From positions 89,703 to 127,895 of the IMG/VR virus record IMGVR_UViG_3300048586_000134: a stretch of DNA of 38,193 nt. The stretch is one strand, 5' to 3'. Below are positions 11,944 to 17,252 of this stretch, piece by piece. This stretch comes from a virus. The position numbers were made by a program, and so were the translations under genes. A model generated the notes under the pieces. The model was given only the letters and a program-made list of their open reading frames with translations. It made no database searches and was not told the DNA's origin. Every line of letters begins with the position of its first letter. The first letter of the stretch is position 1.

Positions 11944-12019
11944 GGGCGTAGTAGCTCAATGGGAGAGCACCTGTTTTGCACGCAGGGGGTTGAGGGTTCG
12001 AATCCCTTCTGGTCCACCA
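11944..12019 (+). tRNA. tRNA-Ala (TGC), copy 1
   Basis: D-arm GCTC/GAGC, anticodon loop TTTGCAC on CCTGT/GCAGG, T-arm GAGGG/CCCTT, discriminator A, encoded CCA. The acceptor pairs best with one bulged G (GGGC-G-TAG with CTGGTCC), which restores the G3-U70 pair that marks alanine tRNAs. CCA overlaps the next element. Confidence 0.88.
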
Positions 12020-12134
12020 AGTAAGCCGATTGGGTAAGCGTTATCTTATTACTTGAAACAATAAACGAGCAAGGTTCGAATCCTGCACTTGGGTTGGTAT
12101 CCCTAATTTCGCTTCCCGCCCTTTGCTTATCTTG
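12018..12134 (+). ncRNA. Y RNA-like RNA 6
   Basis: Terminal helix CAAGTAAGC/GCTTA(T)CTTG, CGA, helix 2 GGG(T)AAGCG/CGCTTCCC, GTTATC, and CCCTTT before the closing strand. The inner domain has hairpin TTATT/AATAA with loop ACTTGAAAC and a T-arm-like GCAAGG/CCTGC with loop TTCGAAT. The acceptor-like part is weak. It starts on the CCA of tRNA-Ala. Confidence 0.78.
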
Positions 12135-12155
12135 ACTTTCTTGGAAGGAGGTTGT

Positions 12156-12359
12156 ATGATTGAGAACGACGACCAGCGAGCAATCACAGCGTATTGGGTT
12201 AAGCTGTTTCTAGATCGTGCAAGCACTGCTCAAGAACAGTACAAAGACGATCCAGCGTTTGCCAAAGAACTTATGAATTCGTACACTGGCATGGCGAACA
12301 CACTAGAGGAGGAAGTGATCGACTATGACGAACGAAAAACTCGTCAAATGGGGGATTAG
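12156..12359 (+). CDS. Hypothetical protein, 67 aa
   Basis: Start ATG 12156 after GGAAGGAGGTTGT. All-helical, acidic (QRAITAYWVKLFLDRAS, EEEVIDYDERKTRQMGD). The final codons and TAG stop lie in the second tRNA-Ala; TAG is formed by tRNA positions 8-10. Confidence 0.7.
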   Translation: MIENDDQRAITAYWVKLFLDRASTAQEQYKDDPAFAKELMNSYTGMANTLEEEVIDYDERKTRQMGD

Positions 12360-12421
12360 TGCTAAGGGGAACACATTGGTTTTGCAATCCAAAATTAAGG
12401 GTTCGAGTCCCTTATCCTCCA
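12350..12421 (+). tRNA. tRNA-Ala (TGC), copy 2
   Basis: Acceptor GGGGGAT/ATCCTCC with G3-U70, D-arm GTG/CAC, anticodon loop TTTGCAA on TTGG/CCAA (one T-T opposition), T-arm AAGGG/CCCTT, discriminator A. Distinct in sequence from the copy at 11944. Confidence 0.88.
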
Positions 12422-12436
12422 CCGACAATTGAATAC

Positions 12437-12508
12437 GGTTCCGTAGTGTTAGCGGCAGCACATCTGTTTGAAGCACAGCCAGCTTCGGTTCGAATCCGAA
12501 CGGGACCA
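12437..12508 (+). tRNA. tRNA-Phe (GAA)
   Basis: Acceptor GGTTCCG/CGGGACC, D-arm GTG/CAC, anticodon loop TTGAAGC on CTGT/ACAG, T-arm TTCGG/CCGAA, discriminator A, no complete CCA. Confidence 0.92.
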
Positions 12509-12618
12509 CAGTAGCCAAGCGCCTCTCCCGATCCTCACTGGTCGGTGAAGCAATTCGGGCTGGAAAGACGGATGCATACGGTGAGCCAGCAGTTCTGTTC
12601 GGACTCAATCGAACACAT
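12509..12618 (+). other. Structured spacer
   Basis: No gene supported. Hairpins TCAC/GTGA, GCTGG/CCAGC and GTTCG/CGAAC are present, and neither the Y RNA signature nor a tRNA T-arm is seen. Likely part of another structured RNA. Confidence 0.35.
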
Positions 12619-12689
12619 GGGCGGTAGTGTAAAGTGCACGCCTCTCCTGAAAGCAGAGGAAGATGGAGGAGCAATACCTCTTCCGCCCA
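12619..12689 (+). tRNA. tRNA-like gene, Phe-type loop (GAA)
   Basis: Acceptor GGGCGGT/TCCGCCC (six of seven pairs), D-like stem GTG/CAC without the usual GG loop, anticodon stem CCTCT/AGAGG with a nine-base loop CCTGAAAGC, T-arm GGAGG/CCTCT with loop AGCAATA, discriminator A. The enlarged anticodon loop and missing D-loop GG make decoding doubtful. A Y RNA-like element follows. Confidence 0.5.
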
Positions 12690-12691
12690 CT

Positions 12692-12858
12692 AACGATAAG
12701 CCGCTTGGGTATGGGTTATCCGCATACATTTTGATGAGTGCTATCAAAAGCTCTCCGAGGAGTCGGAGGTAAAACAATACTACAAAGCCGCAGGAAGGGG
12801 CGCGATTCCTGAGTTCGGTGCACAGCGCAATCTCCCATCCCGCCTTTTGCTTATTGTT
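12692..12858 (+). ncRNA. Y RNA-like RNA 7 (longest)
   Basis: Terminal helix AACGATAAGC/GCTTATTGTT (10 bp), CGC, helix 2 GGG(T)ATGGG/CCCATCCC, GTTATC, and GCCTTTT before the closing strand. The inner domain has TTTTGAT/ATCAAAA with a 7-nt loop, CTCCGA/TCGGAG, a T-arm-like CAGGAA/TTCCTG and GTGC/GCGC. Fewer tRNA features than its siblings. Confidence 0.72.
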
Positions 12859-12884
12859 CCTTTTCTAATTAAAGGGGTCACGAC

Positions 12885-12971
12885 ATGGACGACAATGTGA
12901 TTATTCTTGGTTTCGTTATCTCGGTGTTCGTATTTGTCATCCTAAGACCAAGCAAGAAGGAGGAAGAATAG
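12885..12971 (+). CDS. Membrane microprotein, 28 aa
   Basis: ATG 12885 after AAAGGGGTC. One hydrophobic segment (VIILGFVISVFVFVIL) directly followed by RPSKKEEE. The membrane segment plus RP pattern recurs at 35143 and 36245. The stop TAG overlaps the GTG start of the next gene. Confidence 0.6.
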   Translation: MDDNVIILGFVISVFVFVILRPSKKEEE

Positions 12972-13183
12972 TGTATTCTGTTCTGGTCGTGATCGAAAAT
13001 GACGCAGGCGAGCAAGTCCGACAGTACACCCTTGGTGTCTATCAGGAAGAGGCTCGCGATTTTCTTTGTCGGGTAGGAGAAGACTTTGACGCTGGTCGTC
13101 TTCGTTTTGGAAGCGATCAGGAGATTCTTGACTTGTACGAGGGGATCGATTATACTGTACGGGGAATTAGCGCAGATGGTTAG
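12971..13183 (+). CDS. Hypothetical protein, 70 aa
   Basis: GTG start at 12971 shared with the preceding stop (TAGTG), with AAGGAGGAAG upstream. Alpha/beta protein (SVLVVIENDAGEQVRQYTLG). The last 23 bases overlap tRNA-Val(GAC), so the C-terminal residues are dictated by the tRNA. Confidence 0.7.
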   Translation: MYSVLVVIENDAGEQVRQYTLGVYQEEARDFLCRVGEDFDAGRLRFGSDQEILDLYEGIDYTVRGISADG

Positions 13184-13234
13184 CGCGTCACGTTGACATC
13201 GTGAAGGTCACTGGTTCGAGTCCAGTATTTCCCA
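13161..13234 (+). tRNA. tRNA-Val (GAC)
   Basis: Acceptor GGGGAAT/ATTTCCC, D-arm GCGC/GCGC, anticodon loop TTGACAT on TCACG/CGTGA, T-arm ACTGG/CCAGT, discriminator A, no CCA. A Y RNA-like element follows after two bases. Confidence 0.93.
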
Positions 13235-13236
13235 CT

Positions 13237-13346
13237 AAGGGCCGAGAGTAATCCGTTATCAGTTACCAGGGCACAGCCCATTCAATGCGGACCAGACGAA
13301 CCGCAACCCTTTCGCGAGGGATTAACGGATACTGCCCCTTGCCCTT
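13237..13346 (+). ncRNA. Y RNA-like RNA 8
   Basis: Terminal helix AAGGGC/GCCCTT, CGA, helix 2 AGT(A)ATCCG/CGGATACT, GTTATC, and CCCCTT before the closing strand. Inner hairpins: GGGC/GCCC, T-arm-like TGCGG/CCGCA, and an acceptor-like CCCT/AGGG closed by TTCGCG. Confidence 0.76.
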
Positions 13347-13350
13347 TCAT

Positions 13351-13427
13351 GCACGATAAGTCAACTGGTTGTGGACGCCATGCTGATAACGTGGTTTAGA
13401 GTGGTTCGACTCCACTATCGTGTACCA
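13351..13427 (+). tRNA. tRNA-Ile (GAT)
   Basis: Acceptor GCACGAT/ATCGTGT, D-arm GTC/GAC, anticodon loop CTGATAA on CCATG/CGTGG, T-arm AGTGG/CCACT, discriminator A, encoded CCA. The next Y RNA-like element begins at the following base. Confidence 0.92.
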
Positions 13428-13494
13428 TGAGGCCGAAGTTAATGGGTTATCTTCTGCAACCTTGGAATAAATGCCCATAACGTGTCTTGCCTCA
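13428..13494 (+). ncRNA. Minimal Y RNA-like RNA 9
   Basis: Terminal helix TGAGGC/GCCTCA, CGA, helix 2 TTA(A)TGGG/CCCATAA, GTTATC, and GTCTT before the closing strand, then GTTTTCTTT. Only about 22 bases lie beyond GTTATC, so no tRNA domain is present. It shows that the Ro60-binding module is the constant part of the family. Confidence 0.7.
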
Positions 13495-13519
13495 GTTTTC
13501 TTTCACGAAAGGGGCGGTG

Positions 13520-13723
13520 ATGAAGATTCGTAAGGATCGCTATGAACATCGTGAAGTTTTGAAAGAAGACGCCAATCGACATAATAATAGAATGGCGCAA
13601 CATCCACAAGTCGGTCGTCAGATTGACGAAGAAGCGTTTCAGCGAGAGGAATTACAGGATGAAGACCATGATTATGAAATTTGGCTCAGTGGCGGCAGCG
13701 TTCGCGTTTGCTATTATCAATAA
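13520..13723 (+). CDS. Hypothetical protein, 67 aa
   Basis: Start ATG 13520 after AAAGGGGCGG. Highly charged and helical (KIRKDRYEHREVLKEDANRHNN). No family recognised. Confidence 0.65.
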   Translation: MKIRKDRYEHREVLKEDANRHNNRMAQHPQVGRQIDEEAFQREELQDEDHDYEIWLSGGSVRVCYYQ

Positions 13724-13733
13724 CATCCGCTAA
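13659..13733 (+). CDS. Possible hydrophobic microprotein, 24 aa
   Basis: ATG 13659 in another frame of the preceding gene, with ACAGG upstream. It encodes a short hydrophobic stretch (SVAAAFAFAII). Listed because similar microproteins recur; the overlap makes chance possible. Confidence 0.3.
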   Translation: MKTMIMKFGSVAAAFAFAIINNIR

Positions 13734-13742
13734 GGCGGAAAT

Positions 13743-13819
13743 GCCTGAGTAGCTCAGTTGGTCAGAGCGATGCACTCGTAACGCATAGGTCGCGGGTTCG
13801 AATCCCGCCTTTGGCTCCA
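13743..13819 (+). tRNA. tRNA-Thr (CGT)
   Basis: Acceptor GCCTGAG/CTTTGGC with one T-T opposition, D-arm GCTC/GAGC, anticodon loop CTCGTAA on ATGCA/CGCAT, T-arm GCGGG/CCCGC, discriminator T, encoded CCA. Confidence 0.9.
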
Positions 13820-13820
13820 T

Positions 13821-13892
13821 GCTCCCTTCGCCAAGCGGAAAGGCATCGGGTTTACATTCCGACATGCGGCGGTTCGATTCCGTCAGGGAGCA
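13821..13892 (+). tRNA. tRNA-Val (TAC)
   Basis: Acceptor GCTCCCT/AGGGAGC, D-arm GCC/GGC, anticodon loop TTTACAT on TCGGG/TCCGA, T-arm GGCGG/CCGTC, discriminator A, no CCA. Confidence 0.92.
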
Positions 13893-13907
13893 CTGAGGAG
13901 GATTGTG

Positions 13908-14141
13908 ATGAAGGCGCATAAAGTTGATGAATTCACAATTCTCGGTCGTAACTTTTACGGTAGACGCTTACGTTGTCCAAAATGCGGACATTGGGACGTA
14001 CATTTCCATCCCAATAACGATTATTTCTTCGTCTGTAAGAAGAGGAAGAAATACAAGTACTACAATGGGTGTGGTTATCTAGGTCCGATCCATGAGTTTC
14101 GGGGTGAAGTCAAGCGAAACGGAAAATGGTTCAAATTGTAG
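13908..14141 (+). CDS. Small zinc-ribbon protein, 77 aa
   Basis: ATG 13908 after GAGGAGGATTGTG. Motifs LRCPKCGHWDVHFH and FVCKKRKK...YNGCGYLG give a four-cysteine zinc ribbon with a basic middle, suggesting nucleic-acid binding. Function unknown. Confidence 0.78.
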   Translation: MKAHKVDEFTILGRNFYGRRLRCPKCGHWDVHFHPNNDYFFVCKKRKKYKYYNGCGYLGPIHEFRGEVKRNGKWFKL

Positions 14142-14168
14142 CGAGAGGAGTACGCAGGATGGTGAGTT

Positions 14169-14264
14169 ATGAACACAAACCCAAACGGCGTACGGATCAT
14201 TCGTCGCCCGAACGGTCAAATTATCATTGTTCGTGCCGATGACAAAAAGGAGAAACCAAAATGA
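14169..14264 (+). CDS. Hypothetical small protein, 31 aa
   Basis: ATG 14169 with GGATGGTGAG upstream. Basic, beta-rich (NGVRIIRRPNGQIIIVRADD). Its TGA overlaps the ATG of the next gene (ATGA at 14261), which supports translation. Confidence 0.5.
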   Translation: MNTNPNGVRIIRRPNGQIIIVRADDKKEKPK

Positions 14265-14518
14265 GAGCAATCTGGTATTCGTGTAGTCAGTGTGGCAACA
14301 CTGGCGCAACGGTTTTTGGTCCGTGCTCGTGTATCTTCGGACAGGCGCTTCGAGCGTCGTGGGGATGCTGTGGCGGATATTGTGGATGTAATCGAGTAAT
14401 CTATCGCACCTACACGTCGAATCGAAGTGATGGTCCGATCCTGCCGAAGCAGCGTCGAGACTATCAGGCTGAGGAAGCAGAGCGAACGAGAAAGTTCATG
14501 GAGAGACACTACGAATAG
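14261..14518 (+). CDS. Cysteine-rich zinc-binding protein, 85 aa
   Basis: ATG 14261 after AAGGAGAAACCAAA. Many cysteines (CSQCGNTG, GPCSC, CCGGYCGC) suggest one or two zinc sites. The C-terminus is a charged helix (RRDYQAEEAERTRKFMERHY). No family recognised. Confidence 0.75.
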   Translation: MRAIWYSCSQCGNTGATVFGPCSCIFGQALRASWGCCGGYCGCNRVIYRTYTSNRSDGPILPKQRRDYQAEEAERTRKFMERHYE

Positions 14519-14528
14519 TGTCTCAAAT

Positions 14529-14600
14529 GCAGCCGTGGTGAAAGGGATATCATAAGAGCGTGCGAAGTTCTTGTTTCGCGTTCGAATCGCGACGGTTGTA
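14529..14600 (+). tRNA. tRNA-Arg (GCG)
   Basis: Acceptor GCAGCCG/CGGTTGT, D-arm GTG/CAT, anticodon loop GTGCGAA on AGAGC/GTTCT, T-arm TCGCG/CGCGA, discriminator A. GCG is unusual among bacteria, which normally read CGN with ACG (inosine). Confidence 0.85.
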
Positions 14601-14612
14601 CTAGGAGGGAGG

Positions 14613-14840
14613 ATGAAAGTATTCTACGGTCCTGCAAAAGACAAGCCAAAGGATACCTTCTATGCTGAGATAGTTGCTGTACAAGAAGGCAGTAACTACT
14701 ATGGTAAAGCATGGACTGATGTTGAAATCGCCGTCAGGCGGAATCATCACACGGTCCATCACGAAATACTACGTGTTGATCAAGCGCCACCGCAAGCGCT
14801 CGTTCACACAGAGAAGAAACTGCGGAGCATTCCGCTGTAG
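14613..14840 (+). CDS. Hypothetical protein, 75 aa
   Basis: ATG 14613 after TAGGAGGGAGG. Beta-rich start (MKVFYGPAKDKPKDTFYAEIV). No family recognised. Precedes a similar-sized gene with a strong ribosome site. Confidence 0.7.
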   Translation: MKVFYGPAKDKPKDTFYAEIVAVQEGSNYYGKAWTDVEIAVRRNHHTVHHEILRVDQAPPQALVHTEKKLRSIPL

Positions 14841-14851
14841 GAGGAGGAGAC

Positions 14852-15124
14852 ATGACGCCGATTGTTGCCGTTCAATGGTTCGAGAGCGAGCGAGGATGGG
14901 GTATTCGCCCTGATGGGTGGTCGATCCACAAGACGACTGCCGACGCTGAAGATTTCATCAATGACTACAAGGCGAAATACCATACGGCTCCGACTGCACC
15001 AGATACGTATTCGTTTCCTGATGCGCAGAAGGTGATCGATTCCAGTGCTGTACCACAGGAGTATCTCGATCAGCTTGAAGAGGCTCCTCATGGAACGTGG
15101 GTTCCTCAGCGTCACATTCAGTGA
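14852..15124 (+). CDS. Hypothetical protein, 90 aa
   Basis: ATG 14852 after AGGAGGAGAC. The N-terminus (PIVAVQWFESERGWGIRPDGWSI) looks like a beta-hairpin domain followed by a helix (ADAEDFINDYKAKY). Family unknown. A tRNA-Arg starts nine bases after the stop. Confidence 0.7.
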   Translation: MTPIVAVQWFESERGWGIRPDGWSIHKTTADAEDFINDYKAKYHTAPTAPDTYSFPDAQKVIDSSAVPQEYLDQLEEAPHGTWVPQRHIQ

Positions 15125-15132
15125 CGCACAAT

Positions 15133-15205
15133 GCTCCTATGGTCTAACGGATAGGGCAAAGGTGTTCTAAGCCTTAAGGTGCGAGTTCGAATCTTGCTAG
15201 GAGCG
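15133..15205 (+). tRNA. tRNA-Arg (TCT)
   Basis: Acceptor GCTCCTA/TAGGAGC, D-arm GTC/GGC, anticodon loop GTTCTAA on AAGGT/GCCTT, T-arm GCGAG/CTTGC, discriminator G, no CCA. Confidence 0.92.
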
Positions 15206-15207
15206 CA

Positions 15208-15308
15208 GGGCGTAAGACAGCCCCGCCGAGTGTACATGTGGCAAATGTCTGGCGAGGATCAGGTCATCTGCTCCCGCGCAACCTGCGTAAGTGGTTGGCT
15301 TTTCGCCC
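15208..15308 (+). ncRNA. Structured RNA of a two-copy class, copy 1
   Basis: GGGCG/CGCCC closes the element and AGCC/GGCT forms an inner helix. CGCC/GGCG holds an ACAT/ATGT hairpin, and a hairpin CAACC/GGTTG (15279-15297) has loop TGCGTAAGT. The last hairpin and its flanks recur in the next intergenic region (15530-15548) with loop TGCGACAGT, while the rest differs. Not a Y RNA-like element. Confidence 0.5.
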
Positions 15309-15337
15309 CGACGTTAGGCTGTAAACATCAGGGCTAG

Positions 15338-15409
15338 GCTACGGTGGCTCAACGGTAGAGCAAGACTTTTGTAAAGTCTAGGTTGCGGGTTCGAATCCTG
15401 TTCGTAGCT
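15338..15409 (+). tRNA. tRNA-Thr (TGT)
   Basis: Acceptor GCTACGG/TCGTAGC, D-arm GCTC/GAGC, anticodon loop TTTGTAA on AGACT/AGTCT, T-arm GCGGG/CCTGT, discriminator T. Confidence 0.93.
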
Positions 15410-15420
15410 CTGAGGCTTAA

Positions 15421-15555
15421 CCTCACAGGATATAGCCACACTTCCTGCCGCAAAGTACACGCGGAAACGTGATTGGATGTCGGTCTCAGGCAATGACCGA
15501 TACGCTTTGATTGCTACAGTATCAACGTGCAACCTGCGACAGTGGTTGGTTGAGG
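15421..15555 (+). ncRNA. Structured RNA of a two-copy class, copy 2
   Basis: CCTCA/TGAGG closes the element. Inside are CACG/CGTG, TCGGTC/GACCGA, TTGAT/ATCAA and the shared CAACC-TGCGACAGT-GGTTG hairpin. Sited between two threonine tRNAs. A GGGGA/TCCCC hairpin follows at 15554-15575. Confidence 0.5.
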
Positions 15556-15579
15556 GGGATTAGCTACAGTCCCCTACCC

Positions 15580-15655
15580 GCATCCTTAGTTCATCTGGTA
15601 GAATCTCTCTTTGGTATAGAGAAGGTGCGCGGTTCGAGTCCGCGAGGGTGCTCCA
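15580..15655 (+). tRNA. tRNA-Thr (GGT)
   Basis: Acceptor GCATCCT/AGGGTGC, D-arm GTTC/GAAT, anticodon loop TTGGTAT on TCTCT/AGAGA, T-arm CGCGG/CCGCG, discriminator T, encoded CCA. Confidence 0.93.
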
Positions 15656-15692
15656 CATATCGAGTATTGTCATAAAAAGAAAAGGAGGGACA

Positions 15693-16694
15693 ATGACCGC
15701 AGACCAAAACTATATCAATCACGTCGTTCTCGTCATGGATGCGTCATCCTCGATGAGTCATCTGACGAACCAAGTCGTTCAGGTTGCTGACCAGCAGGCA
15801 GCATATCTGGCACAGCGTTCGAAAGAGCTTGATCAGGAGACACGCATGACGGTATACACTTTTAGTGACAACACGCAATGTGTGTATTATGACAAGGACG
15901 TGTTGCGTCTGCCGTCATTGAAAGGTAAGTATCGAGCTTCTGGTATGACCGCGCTCGTGGATGCCACGCTTCGCGCAGTCGAAGACCTTGAGAAAACCGC
16001 AACACTTTACGGGGATCACGCTTTCCTGATCTACGTTCTCACGGATGGACAGGAGAACGCCAGTGGTTCACATCCGTCCACACTGTCAAATAAGCTGTCT
16101 CGACTGCCCGACAACTGGACTGTGGCCGTGATGGTTCCTGACCAGAACGGTGTCTTCGAAGCCAAGAAGTTTGGTTTCGCGCCAAACAACATTGCTATTT
16201 GGGATACATCGGTCAAGGGTATTGGTGAAGTTTCCGAGACAATCAAGCGTGCCACTGATAATTACATGGTTGCGCGTGCCTCTGGACTTCGCTCTACGCA
16301 GAACATTTTCAGCCTTGATGCGTCGTCATTGCAACAAGCTGCACAAACTGGTGCACTGACTTCCTTGAAAGGTCATCAATACCGTTCTTACCCTGTCGAA
16401 CGCGAAGCGCAAATCTCCGCGTTTGTCGAGTGGAAGACAGGTATTCCGTACAAGATTGGTACTGCTTTCTATCAGCTTTCGAAGCGTGAGACCATTCAAC
16501 CGCAGAAGCAGATTGCTGTTCGTGACCGACGTACCTATGATTTGTACACTGGTCCGAATGCGAGACAGCTTCTCAAGCTGCCTGATTATGAGGTGCGGGT
16601 CTCGCCTATCGATCATCCTGACTACGATATCTTTGTTCAGTCCACAAGTGTGAATCGCAAGTTGGTTCCTGGGACTGAAGTTATTCTCTTGTAA
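15693..16694 (+). CDS. von Willebrand A domain protein, 333 aa
   Basis: Start ATG 15693 after AAAGGAGGGAC. Residues 8-200 form a VWA domain with MIDAS MDASSSMS near residue 18, SGMTALVDA near 89 and LTDGQENASG near 121. The C-terminal 130 residues are unassigned (FVEWKTGIPYKIGTAFYQL). VWA proteins bind protein partners through the metal site. It is a second VWA protein besides Ro60, placed amid the tRNAs, so a role in RNA-protein assembly is possible but unproven. A strong hairpin terminator follows. Confidence 0.88.
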   Translation: MTADQNYINHVVLVMDASSSMSHLTNQVVQVADQQAAYLAQRSKELDQETRMTVYTFSDNTQCVYYDKDVLRLPSLKGKYRASGMTALVDATLRAVEDLEKTATLYGDHAFLIYVLTDGQENASGSHPSTLSNKLSRLPDNWTVAVMVPDQNGVFEAKKFGFAPNNIAIWDTSVKGIGEVSETIKRATDNYMVARASGLRSTQNIFSLDASSLQQAAQTGALTSLKGHQYRSYPVEREAQISAFVEWKTGIPYKIGTAFYQLSKRETIQPQKQIAVRDRRTYDLYTGPNARQLLKLPDYEVRVSPIDHPDYDIFVQSTSVNRKLVPGTEVILL

Positions 16695-16700
16695 TGCTAG

Positions 16701-16733
16701 CGAAAGCCTCTCTGCTGGTCGGAGAGGCTTTCG
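16701..16733 (+). terminator. Hairpin terminator
   Basis: CGAAAGCCTCTC and GAGAGGCTTTCG pair over 12 bp around TGCTGGTCG right behind the VWA gene. There is no clear T-run, but a new promoter box begins at the next base. Confidence 0.65.
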
Positions 16734-16773
16734 TGTCGCCAAAATTCGATCAACCGCATATGATAGTGTGTAA
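16734..16773 (+). promoter_or_regulatory. tRNA promoter box, copy c
   Basis: TGTCGCCAAAA-N10-CGCATATGATAGTGTGTAA, ending exactly at the base before tRNA-Gly(TCC). Third copy of the box. Preceded directly by a terminator hairpin. Confidence 0.75.
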
Positions 16774-16844
16774 GCAGGTAAGATGTTATGGCCGCATGGT
16801 TGCCTTCCAAGCAAATCGTCGGAGTTCGATTCTCCGTACCTGCA
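16774..16844 (+). tRNA. tRNA-Gly (TCC)
   Basis: Acceptor GCAGGTA/TACCTGC, D-arm ATG/CAT, anticodon loop CTTCCAA on TTGC/GCAA, T-arm CGGAG/CTCCG, discriminator A, no CCA. First gene behind promoter box c. Confidence 0.9.
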
Positions 16845-16850
16845 CTGACG

Positions 16851-16951
16851 TTTGATGGTGCACCATCAAATATCCCTTGTATCACATGGTCCCGCTGTGG
16901 TACAATGGCTTTGTTCGCCTTCACCTACGAACAAGGTAGGGTGAGCGGGAC
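16851..16951 (+). other. Palindrome and large hairpin between tRNAs
   Basis: A perfect 20-bp palindrome (TTTGATGGT/ACCATCAAA) is followed by GTCCCGCT/AGCGGGAC (16889-16951) enclosing CTTTGTTCG/CGAACAAGG. No reading frame and no Y RNA signature. Likely another structured RNA or a terminator-like element. Confidence 0.5.
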
Positions 16952-16953
16952 TT

Positions 16954-17026
16954 GAAGGTGTGGTGAAGTGGTAAACACGGTGGTCTGCAAAACCTCCATA
17001 CAGCGGTTCGAATCCGCTCACCTTCT
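16954..17026 (+). tRNA. tRNA-Cys (GCA)
   Basis: Acceptor GAAGGTG/CACCTTC, D-arm GTG/CAC, anticodon loop CTGCAAA on GTGGT/ACCTC (one mismatch), T-arm AGCGG/CCGCT, discriminator T. Confidence 0.9.
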
Positions 17027-17030
17027 CTAA

Positions 17031-17153
17031 CGAATGTGTGCGCGAGTCGCGCCGAGGTAAGGTGTAGAACCCCATATCGTATCGTGTCAAGCGACGGCAT
17101 TGTACGTGTGGATAACTTCGTGGCCGATGCCAAGGAAAACGCGCACACGTTCG
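17031..17153 (+). ncRNA. RNA element with 14-bp terminal helix
   Basis: CGAATGTGTGCGCG pairs fully (one G-T) with CGCGCACACGTTCG, enclosing about 95 bases with GTCGC/GCGAC-type inner pairings. A T-rich stretch (CTTTCTTTTTGC) follows. The position after a tRNA is like that of the Y RNA-like elements, but the CGA and GTTATC signatures are not in place. Confidence 0.5.
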
Positions 17154-17163
17154 CTTTCTTTTT

Positions 17164-17205
17164 GCAGGATTAAGCTAGTGGTAAACTGGTACATTGCCAA
17201 TGTAC
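17164..17205 (+). pseudogene. 5' half of tRNA-Gly (GCC), remnant
   Basis: GCAGGAT-TA, a D-loop with GTGGTAAA and a complete anticodon arm GTACA/TGTAC with loop TTGCCAA, and no T-arm after it. The HNH gene at 17253 lies between this and an intact tRNA-Gly(GCC). AAGCTAG (17172) can also pair with CTAGCTT (17211), giving a 46-nt anticodon minihelix. Confidence 0.65.
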
Positions 17206-17252
17206 ACCCGCTAGCTTCTACATACAAGCACCATTAACAACGGAGGTTAGAA

